Shown here piece by piece: positions 1 to 6,014 of a DNA stretch of 19,964 nucleotides (the stretch's first letter is position 1; the number at the start of each line of letters is the position of its first letter). The DNA is from Microbacteriaceae bacterium (GTDB lineage: Bacteria > Actinomycetota > Actinomycetes > Actinomycetales > Microbacteriaceae), in assembly GCA_022701925.1 (NCBI GenBank), contig JAKONM010000321.1, positions 1 to 19,964 on the forward strand, given 5' to 3'. The notes under the pieces are model-generated. The model saw nothing but the letters and a program-made list of their open reading frames with translations. It had not been told where the DNA came from and did not search any database. Both the position numbers and the translations under genes were made by a program.

Positions 1-307
1 GATCCCGGTCGGGCCCTTCGCGATCATCGGCGACGACTCGATCGGCCGGGGCATCGTGCAGACGCTGTCCGGGCACCGCAGCCGTGCCGTGCTGATGGCC
101 AACCACGGCCCCTTCACGATCGGCAAGGACGCGAAGGACGCCGTGAAGGCCGCCGTCATGGTGGAGGACGTCGCCCGCAGCGTCCACGTCGCCCGCGAGC
201 TCGGCGACCTGGTCCCCATCCCGCAGGAGGCGATCGACAGCCTGTTCGACCGCTACCAGAACGTCTACGGGCAGTCGACCGACGCCCGTTTCGAGAAGAC
301 CGCGTAA
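1..307 (+). CDS. araD: L-ribulose-5-phosphate 4-epimerase, C-terminal part (5' end outside window)
   Basis: This class II aldolase-fold enzyme interconverts L-ribulose 5-phosphate and D-xylulose 5-phosphate, the last step of bacterial L-arabinose catabolism. The frame is open from base 2 to the TAA at 305-307, so about 101 residues are visible and the start lies upstream. The visible part contains ANHGPFTIGKDAKDAVKAAV, whose His corresponds to the third zinc ligand of the family, then the VEDVAR..VHVARELG helix. It ends with PIPQEAIDSLFDRYQ and NVYGQ, where the Tyr matches the C-terminal catalytic tyrosine of AraD. The araA gene starts 10 bases after the stop, and its ribosome site overlaps this stop codon, so the two are in one operon. 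The close match to AraD C-termini makes the identity firm. The missing N-terminus means integrity of the whole gene cannot be judged. Confidence 0.95.
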   Translation, partial: IPVGPFAIIGDDSIGRGIVQTLSGHRSRAVLMANHGPFTIGKDAKDAVKAAVMVEDVARSVHVARELGDLVPIPQEAIDSLFDRYQNVYGQSTDARFEKTA

Positions 308-317
308 GGAACCGCCG

Positions 318-1829
318 ATGCCGAAGATCGACACCACCCTCGAGGCCTACCGGGTCCTGTTCCTCACCGGCAGCCAGCACCTGTACGGTCCGGAGACGCT
401 GGCCCAGGTCGCCGAGCAGTCCCGCGCCATCGCCGACGAGCTGGGCGCCGGGGTGCCCGTGGCCGTCGACTGGCAGCCCGTGCTGACCGACCCGGAGTCC
501 ATCCGGCGCGCGATGCTCGACGCCAACGCGGACGACGGCGTCATCGGCGTGATCGCCTGGATGCACACGTTCAGCCCGGCGAAGATGTGGATCGGCGGCC
601 TCACCGCGCTGCAGAAGCCGCTGCTGCACCTGCACACGCAGGCGAACGTCGAGCTGCCCTGGGCCGAGATCGACTTCGACTTCATGAACCTGAACCAGGC
701 CGCGCACGGCGACCGCGAGTTCGGCTACATCGAGTCGCGCATGGGCGTGCCCCGCACCACCGTCGTCGGCCACGTCTCCGACCCCGAGGTGCAGAGCCGG
801 GTCGAGGTGTGGCAGCGCGCCGCCGCCGGCCGCACCGCCGCCCGCACCCTCAAGCTGGCGCGCTTCGGCGACAACATGCGCTTCGTCGCGGTGACCGAGG
901 GCGACAAGACCGAGGCGGAGATCCGCTTCGGCATGCAGGTGAACACCTGGGGCGTCAACGAGCTGGCCGACCGCGTGGCGGCCGTCGCCGAGACGGACGT
1001 CGACGCGCTGGTCGCCGAGTACGACCGCCTCTACGACGTGGTGCCCGAGCTGCGGGAGGGCGGGGAGCGCCGGCAGTCGCTGCGCGACGGCGCCGCGATC
1101 GAGCTGGGCCTGCGCTCGTTCCTGGAGGAGGGCGGCTTCGGGGCCTTCACCACCAGCTTCGAGGACCTGGGCGCGCTGAAGCAGCTGCCCGGCCTCGCGG
1201 TGCAGCGCCTGATGGCCGAGGGCTACGGCTTCGGCGCCGAGGGCGACTGGAAGACCGCGGCGCTGGTGCGCATCGCCAACGTCATGGGCGCCGGGCTGCC
1301 CGGCGGCGCGAGCCTCATGGAGGACTACACCTACGACCTCCAGCCGGGTCAGCAGCTGATCCTCGGCGCGCACATGCTGGAGGTGAGCCCCTCCCTGACG
1401 ACCGCGAAGCCGAGCCTCGAGGTGCACCCGCTGGGCATCGGCGGCAAGGAGGACCCGGTGCGCCTGGTCTTCAACACCGACGCCGGGCCCGCCGTCGTCG
1501 TCGCCATGTCGGACGTGCGGGACCGGTTCCGCCTGGTCGCGAACGTCGTCGACGTCGTCGAGCCTCCGCACGACCTGCCGAAGCTGCCGGTCGGCCGCGC
1601 CGTGTGGCGGCCCGAGCCCGACTTCCGCACCTCCGCCACCTGCTGGCTGATCGCCGGCGCCGCGCACCACACCGTCATGTCGACCGCCGTCGGCGTCGAC
1701 GTCTGGGAGGACTTCGCGGCGATGACGGAGACCGAGCTGCTGATCATCGACCGCGACACCACCGTGCGCGGCTTCCAGCGCGAGGTGCAGTGGAACAGCG
1801 CGTACCACCGCCTGGCGCGGGGGCTCTGA
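318..1829 (+). CDS. araA: L-arabinose isomerase
   Basis: This cytoplasmic enzyme converts L-arabinose to L-ribulose and needs a divalent metal, usually Mn. At 503 residues it has normal family length. The metal ligands of the family are in place: Glu308 (GAEGDWK), Glu335 (SLMEDYTYDL), His352 (ILGAHMLEVSP) and His450/451 (GAAHHTVMS). The N-terminus carries the typical LTGSQHLYGPETL, and WMHTFSPAKMWI and LHLHTQAN follow. The ATG at 318 has AAGGA about 7 bases upstream, within the end of araD (TAAGGAA), pointing to translational coupling. The order here is araD-araA-small gene-kinase, and the next gene begins 7 bases after the stop. Isomerase, epimerase and kinase side by side make an arabinose role more likely than a tagatose-forming one. 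Confidence is very high. Confidence 0.98.
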   Translation: MPKIDTTLEAYRVLFLTGSQHLYGPETLAQVAEQSRAIADELGAGVPVAVDWQPVLTDPESIRRAMLDANADDGVIGVIAWMHTFSPAKMWIGGLTALQKPLLHLHTQANVELPWAEIDFDFMNLNQAAHGDREFGYIESRMGVPRTTVVGHVSDPEVQSRVEVWQRAAAGRTAARTLKLARFGDNMRFVAVTEGDKTEAEIRFGMQVNTWGVNELADRVAAVAETDVDALVAEYDRLYDVVPELREGGERRQSLRDGAAIELGLRSFLEEGGFGAFTTSFEDLGALKQLPGLAVQRLMAEGYGFGAEGDWKTAALVRIANVMGAGLPGGASLMEDYTYDLQPGQQLILGAHMLEVSPSLTTAKPSLEVHPLGIGGKEDPVRLVFNTDAGPAVVVAMSDVRDRFRLVANVVDVVEPPHDLPKLPVGRAVWRPEPDFRTSATCWLIAGAAHHTVMSTAVGVDVWEDFAAMTETELLIIDRDTTVRGFQREVQWNSAYHRLARGL

Positions 1830-1836
1830 CCGCGCG

Positions 1837-2034
1837 ATGAGCAGCTGCGACGAGGTGCAGGCGCTGGTGGAGCGCCTGGCCCGCCGCCTGCCCGGGGTGC
1901 CCCGGCTGACGATCCTGGAGGCCGTGATGGCGGAGTGGGACCGGCTGCGCGCCGCCGCGGAGCCGTGGATCGCCCCGCTGGTCGAGCCCGCGGCCGCGTG
2001 GCGCCTGCGCCACTGCCTGGACTGCCCCGCCTGA
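1837..2034 (+). CDS. Small protein of unknown function inside the arabinose operon (65 aa; probable three-helix type)
   Basis: I do not know a function for this small reading frame. It fills most of the gap between araA and the kinase gene, starts 7 bases after the araA stop, and has no clear ribosome site, so it would rely on coupling. Third codon positions are almost all G or C, as in its neighbours, which supports coding. The pattern is DEVQALVERLARRLPGVP (helix), then an ILEAVMAEWDRL helix, then a WIAPLVEPAAAWRLRH helix. It resembles the short actinobacterial three-helix-bundle dimerisation-like proteins, which share V..LV.RL..R.P.VP and a late LVE..A..RLR segment. That similarity is from memory of the pattern, not a search. 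Two Cys residues sit near the C-terminus (CLDC). There is no signal peptide or membrane segment. A chance open frame cannot be excluded. Confidence 0.55.
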   Translation: MSSCDEVQALVERLARRLPGVPRLTILEAVMAEWDRLRAAAEPWIAPLVEPAAAWRLRHCLDCPA

Positions 2035-2081
2035 TCCGTGAAGACGAGCGCCGCGGGAGCGGCCGAGAAGAGGGGAGCGCC

Positions 2082-3683
2082 GTGACCGACGACGAGAAGG
2101 CGGCGGCCGCCCGGGCCGCGATCGAGGGCGGCCGGGCCGTGCTGGGGGTCGAGCTGGGCTCGACGCGCATCAAGGCGTGTCTGATCGGCGACGACGGCGG
2201 CACGGTGATCGCCACGGGCGCGCACGACTGGGAGAACCGCTTCGTCGACCGCCGCTGGACCTACTCGCTCGAGGACGTCGAGTCCGGGCTGCAGGCCGCA
2301 TGGGCCGACCTGGCGGCGGACGCGCAGCGTCGGTACGGCGTGACGGTCACGTCCCTCCGGGCGCTCGGCGTCTCCGCGATGATGCACGGCTACCTGGCGT
2401 TCGACGCGGACGGCGGGCTGCTGGTGCCGTTCCGCACGTGGCGCAACACCTCCACGGGGCCCGCCGCGGCCGAGCTGTCGGAGGCGTTCGGGGTCAACAT
2501 CCCGATGCGCTGGTCGGTCGCGCACCTGCGCCAGGCGGTGCTCGACGACGAGGAGCACGTGTCACGGATCGCCTCGATCACGACCCTGGCCGGGTATGTG
2601 CACCGGCGGCTCTCGGGCCGGGACGTGCTGGGCGTCGGCGACGCCTCCGGCGTCTTCCCGATCGACTCCGCGACGCACGACTACGACGAGGGGATGCTCG
2701 CCCGCTTCGACGGACTGGTCGACGGCCGCCTCCCCGCGCTGCGCGGCCTGCTGCCGGAGGTGCTGGACGCGGGCGCTGCGGCGGGGGAGCTGACCGCCGA
2801 GGGCGCGGCCCTCCTCGACCCGAGCGGCGTGCTGCAGGCCGGCGCCGTGCTGTGCCCGCCGGAGGGCGACGCGGGCACCGGCATGGTGGCCACGAACTCC
2901 GTCGCGCCGCGCGAGGGCAACATCAGCGTCGGCACCAGCGTGTTCGCGATGGTGGTGCTGGAGGGGCCGCTGGCGCAGCAGCACCACGAGCTCGATCTGG
3001 TGACGACCCCCTCCGGCGAGCCCGTCGCGATGGTGCACTGCAACAACGGCGCCAGCGAGCTGGGCGCCTGGGCGGGGCTGTTCACCCGCTTCGCCGCGGC
3101 GTCCGGCTCGGACCTCGACGCCGATGCGGTCTTCGGGGTGCTGTTCCAGGAGGCGCTGGCGGGGGAGGGCGACGCCGGCGGGCTGCTGGCCTACAACCTG
3201 CTGTCCGGCGAGCCCATCGCAGGGCTCGACGAGGGCCGGCCGCTGGTCGTCCGCACCCCGGACAGCCGCTTCACGCTGGCGAACTTCATGCGGGCGCAGA
3301 TCTACGGCGTCTTCGGCACGCTCGCCCTGGGCATGCGGGTGCTGGCGGGGGAGGGCGTGCGCCTCGACCGGATGCTGGCCCACGGCGGCCTGTTCCGCAC
3401 GGAGGGCGTCGCCGAGCGCTTCCTGGCCGGCGCGCTCGACGCCCCGGTCGTGGTCGGCGAGACCGCGGCCGAGGGCGGCGCCTGGGGCATCGCGGTGCTC
3501 GCCGCGTACACGGCGTCGGGTGCGGACTCCGATCTGTCCACCTGGCTGGACGAGCAGGTCTTCGCGGGCGCCGCCTTCCGCACGGTGGAGCCGCAGGCCG
3601 ACGACGTGGCCGCGTTCGCCGCGTACCTGGACCGCTACAGCGCGGGCCTCGCGATCGAGCGGGCCGCCGTCGAGGCCCTCTGA
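2082..3683 (+). CDS. araB: FGGY-family carbohydrate kinase, probable L-ribulokinase
   Basis: FGGY kinases phosphorylate sugars in the cytoplasm with ATP. Here the likely substrate is L-ribulose, completing araD-araA-araB. The protein is about 533 residues. The phosphate-1 motif GVELGSTRIKACLIGDDG is at roughly residues 22-39, a Gly-rich phosphate-2 region (GNISVGTSVF) at about 277-287, and an adenosine-type motif (HGGLFRTEG) near 433. It belongs to the longer, XylB-like branch of FGGY proteins seen in actinobacterial arabinose operons, not to the classical E. coli AraB type. The substrate is therefore assigned mainly by context. I chose the GTG at 2082 because a purine run (AGAGGGGAG) lies just upstream. 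An open frame reaching back to 1935 would overlap the small gene and has unlikely N-terminal sequence. A palindromic terminator candidate follows 27 bases after the stop. Confidence 0.88.
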   Translation: MTDDEKAAAARAAIEGGRAVLGVELGSTRIKACLIGDDGGTVIATGAHDWENRFVDRRWTYSLEDVESGLQAAWADLAADAQRRYGVTVTSLRALGVSAMMHGYLAFDADGGLLVPFRTWRNTSTGPAAAELSEAFGVNIPMRWSVAHLRQAVLDDEEHVSRIASITTLAGYVHRRLSGRDVLGVGDASGVFPIDSATHDYDEGMLARFDGLVDGRLPALRGLLPEVLDAGAAAGELTAEGAALLDPSGVLQAGAVLCPPEGDAGTGMVATNSVAPREGNISVGTSVFAMVVLEGPLAQQHHELDLVTTPSGEPVAMVHCNNGASELGAWAGLFTRFAAASGSDLDADAVFGVLFQEALAGEGDAGGLLAYNLLSGEPIAGLDEGRPLVVRTPDSRFTLANFMRAQIYGVFGTLALGMRVLAGEGVRLDRMLAHGGLFRTEGVAERFLAGALDAPVVVGETAAEGGAWGIAVLAAYTASGADSDLSTWLDEQVFAGAAFRTVEPQADDVAAFAAYLDRYSAGLAIERAAVEAL

Positions 3684-3710
3684 CCGCTCCTGACCCGCCT
3701 GACGAGGGTG

Positions 3711-3757
3711 TTGCTTCAGTGACGGTTTCGCTCCCGGAACCGTCACCGAAGCGGCAA
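3711..3757. repeat. Palindromic intergenic repeat, copy 1; probable two-way terminator between araB and the DUF559 gene
   Basis: The arms are TTCAGTGACGGTT (3715-3727) and AACCGTCACCGAA (3738-3750), with one mismatch in 13 pairs. They extend outward as TTGC (left) against GGCAA (right), with a small bulge on the right. The loop is about 10 bases. It lies between two converging genes, with araB ending at 3683 and the opposing stop at 3772, where a bidirectional terminator is expected. It shares its arm sequence with the palindromes at 4781-4838 and 5948-6006. There is no T-tract, which is common in high-GC actinobacteria. Confidence 0.8.
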
Positions 3758-3771
3758 GCGCGTCGGGGAGG

Positions 3772-4662
3772 TCAGCGGGCGAGCGCGCGACGGACGCGCT
3801 CGACCGTCTCGAGCGGTCGCAGGACCACGTCGTCCGCGCTGATCCGGACGACCCGCCAGCCCAGGTCCGTCAGGCGCTCGTAGCGGACCACGTCGTTGCG
3901 CCACTGCCGCTTGTCCGTGCGGTGCTGGTCGCCCTCGACCTCGATCCGCACCCGCTCCCGCAGGTGCACGAGGTCGCCCTCGACGGTGGCGCCGTCAGGT
4001 CCCGTCCAGAGGTGGTCGAGGAGCGGCTCCGGCAGCCCGGCGTCGACCAGGAGCAGGCGGACGCGGGTCTCCTGCGCGGAGCGGGACCCGATGCGGATGC
4101 GCGGCGCCGCACGGGCGAGGCGCCGCCCGAGGCGGCGGTCGGCGTCGCTGAAGGCCGTGAGGACGCGGTCGAGCCGCACGGCGCTGGCATCCCGTCGCGG
4201 TGCCAGGTGCGTCTCGGCCGCCACGACCAGCTCGTCGACGCTCAGGACGGTCGCGAGCTGGCAGAGCGTCTCGATCTCGTTCGCGGTGCGCAGGCCCCGC
4301 CGTTCGACGACCAGACCGGGGCGGACGACGAGGTGGTGCCCGTGCACCTGGACGTCACGCGGCGCGCGCCGCGGCCGGACGACGGCGACGTCCAGCGCCA
4401 TCCGCTGCTCCAGCGCGAGGGGCGGTCGGAGGCCGTGCAGCACCGCGGACGTCACGTGGCTGAAGAAATCGTGCCCGGCCGTCTTCGCCTCGTAGGCGCG
4501 AGCCGGCTCCAGCACGGTGGTGGGCGCTGCCGACGCGCGGACGCCGCGGAAGGGACGGTCGAGGCGGCCGTGCCGGAGACGCCGAGCGCCGACACCGGCC
4601 TGCCGTGCCTCCCGTGTGGTGAACGGCCTCTCCTCGAACGCCTCGAGCGGATCCGTCGTCAT
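3772..4662 (-). CDS. DUF559 domain protein (Vsr/restriction-endonuclease-like fold), function unknown
   Basis: The 296-residue protein has an N-terminal segment (about 9-45, FTTREARQAGVGARRLRHGR) resembling the small winged-helix start of AbiEi-type or related actinobacterial proteins. Its C-terminal DUF559 domain spans about 215-293. That domain carries EVEGDQHRTD (241-250), the W..DVVRY.RL stretch with Asp257, and LGWRVVRISADDV. The spaced acidic and His residues resemble the very-short-patch-repair nuclease fold. Activity is unproven for the family, which is abundant in actinobacteria. The ATG at 4662 has no good ribosome site. The gene stands alone between two copies of the same palindrome family (3711-3757 and 4781-4838), facing away from the aldo/keto reductase. 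It has no evident metabolic link to the sugar genes around it. The coding call is solid, but the biological role is not known. Confidence 0.85.
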   Translation of the reverse strand: MTTDPLEAFEERPFTTREARQAGVGARRLRHGRLDRPFRGVRASAAPTTVLEPARAYEAKTAGHDFFSHVTSAVLHGLRPPLALEQRMALDVAVVRPRRAPRDVQVHGHHLVVRPGLVVERRGLRTANEIETLCQLATVLSVDELVVAAETHLAPRRDASAVRLDRVLTAFSDADRRLGRRLARAAPRIRIGSRSAQETRVRLLLVDAGLPEPLLDHLWTGPDGATVEGDLVHLRERVRIEVEGDQHRTDKRQWRNDVVRYERLTDLGWRVVRISADDVVLRPLETVERVRRALAR

Positions 4663-4780
4663 GGACGGGCATCGTGCAGCGCCGTCCGGGCGGGAGGAGG
4701 CGGAAGCGGCTCGCGAGTGAGAGGCGCGCGGGAGCGGGGCTGGGGAGGAGCGGACTCAGCGCCCCAGCCGTCCCGGGAGA

Positions 4781-4838
4781 GGTGTTGCCACTCCGGTGAC
4801 GGTTCGAGCGGTCACACCGTCACCGAAGTGGCGACACC
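4781..4838. repeat. Palindromic intergenic repeat, copy 2; in a divergent intergenic region
   Basis: The left arm 4781-4803 begins GGTGTTGCCACTCCGG and ends TGACGGT. The right arm 4816-4838 is its reverse complement except for two of 23 positions, and the loop is 12 bases. Both neighbouring genes start from this region and diverge (DUF559 at 4662 on minus, reductase at 4928 on plus). No gene end is present for it to terminate. It has the same arm consensus as copies 1 and 3, so it looks like a dispersed repeat unit. A regulatory or insulating role is also possible. Confidence 0.8.
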
Positions 4839-4927
4839 TTCTACGGGCGGCCGGTGACCGCTCACTCAGGGGGCGTGCGTAGCGTCGGGACGCCGGGGCG
4901 TGGACGCTCCGGCGGGAGGGTGTGACG

Positions 4928-5938
4928 ATGGAGTACCGCTACCTGGGCGAGTCCGGGTTCAAGATCTCGGAGATCACCTACGGCAACTGGGTGACCGCGG
5001 GCAGTCAGATCGAGAACGAGCGCGCGATCGCCAGCGTGCACGCCGCGCTGGACGCGGGCATCTCGACCTTCGACACCGCGGACGTCTACGCGAACACCGT
5101 CGCGGAGAGCGTGCTGGGCGAGGCGCTGAAGGGGCAGCGGCGGCAGTCGCTGGAGATCTTCACGAAGGTCTTCGGGCCGACCGGGCCCAAGGGGCACAAC
5201 GACCTGGGGCTGTCGCGCAAGCACATCATGGAGTCGATCGACGGGTCGCTCACGCGACTCGGCACCGACTACGTCGACCTGTACCAGGCGCACCGCTTCG
5301 ACTACTTCACCCCGCTCGAGGAGACGATGCAGGCGTTCGCCGACGTCGTGCGCGCGGGCAAGGTGCTGTACGTCGGCGTCTCGGAGTGGACGGCGCAGCA
5401 GCTGCGCGACGGTGCCGCGCTGGCGAAGCAGCTGGGGTTCCAGCTGATCTCGAACCAGCCGCAGTACTCGATGCTGTGGCGGGTCATCGAGGGCGAGGTC
5501 GTGCCGGCCTCGAAGGAGCTGGGCATCAGCCAGGTGGTCTGGTCCCCGATCGCGCAGGGCGTGCTGACCGGCAAGTACCTGCCGGGTCAGCAGCCGCCGG
5601 AGGGCAGCCGCGCCACGGACGACAAGGGCGGCGCCGACTTCATCAAGCGCTGGATGCAGGACGACATCCTGAACCGGGTGCAGCGGCTGAAGCCGATCGC
5701 CGACGAGGTCGGCCTGTCGTTGGCGCAGCTGGCAGTCGCCTGGGTGCTGCAGAACGAGAACGTGGCCACCGCGATCATCGGCGCCTCCCGGCCCGAGCAG
5801 GTGCACGAGAACGTGAAGGCGGCCGGCGTCACGATCCCGGCCGAGCTGCTGTCCCGCATCGACGAGGTGCTGGGCGACGCGGTGGAGTCCGACCCGGCGC
5901 AGACGGAGAACTCCAGCCCGAAGCAGCGCGAGGCCTGA
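4928..5938 (+). CDS. Aldo/keto reductase (Kv-beta-like / YghZ-like group)
   Basis: This NADPH-dependent oxidoreductase has a TIM-barrel fold and about 336 residues. The catalytic tetrad of the superfamily is complete: Asp49 and Tyr54 (FDTADVY), Lys80 (IFTKVFGPTGP) and His122 (YQAHRFD). The C-terminal NADP-binding part is present (WVLQNENVATAIIGASRPEQ). The opening MEYRYLGESGFKISEITYGN is typical of the voltage-gated-channel-beta-like reductases common in actinobacteria. A GTG at 4922 is possible, but GGGAGG at 4914-4919 is 8 bases from the ATG at 4928 and only 2 from the GTG, so I use the ATG. The gene stands alone between two palindromic repeats and converges on the GH42 gene. Its substrate cannot be deduced. 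A role on aldehydes or on sugar-derived carbonyls would fit the surroundings but is inference. Confidence 0.93.
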   Translation: MEYRYLGESGFKISEITYGNWVTAGSQIENERAIASVHAALDAGISTFDTADVYANTVAESVLGEALKGQRRQSLEIFTKVFGPTGPKGHNDLGLSRKHIMESIDGSLTRLGTDYVDLYQAHRFDYFTPLEETMQAFADVVRAGKVLYVGVSEWTAQQLRDGAALAKQLGFQLISNQPQYSMLWRVIEGEVVPASKELGISQVVWSPIAQGVLTGKYLPGQQPPEGSRATDDKGGADFIKRWMQDDILNRVQRLKPIADEVGLSLAQLAVAWVLQNENVATAIIGASRPEQVHENVKAAGVTIPAELLSRIDEVLGDAVESDPAQTENSSPKQREA

Positions 5939-5947
5939 CCCGCCGAC

Positions 5948-6006
5948 GGGTGTTGCCGCTTCGGGCACGGTCTCGGTCGAGAACCGTGCGGGAAGCGGCA
6001 ACACCC
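5948..6006. repeat. Palindromic intergenic repeat, copy 3; probable two-way terminator between the reductase and GH42 genes
   Basis: The left arm 5948-5971 begins GGGTGTTGCCGCTTC. The right arm 5983-6006 is its reverse complement except for two adjacent positions in 24, and the loop is 11 bases. It lies between a plus-strand stop at 5938 and a minus-strand stop at 6015, the position of a shared terminator. The outer 15 bases of the arm match the arm consensus of copies 1 and 2. The inner part varies (GGGCACGGT instead of GGTGACGGT). Confidence 0.85.
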
Positions 6007-6014
6007 TCTCGGGG

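Noticed and set aside
156..2558. Very long open frame on the minus strand opposite araA and the kinase
   Set aside because: It is an antisense shadow caused by G/C-rich third positions. It has low-complexity Arg/Gly/Val-rich translation, no family motifs, and lies over well-identified plus-strand genes.
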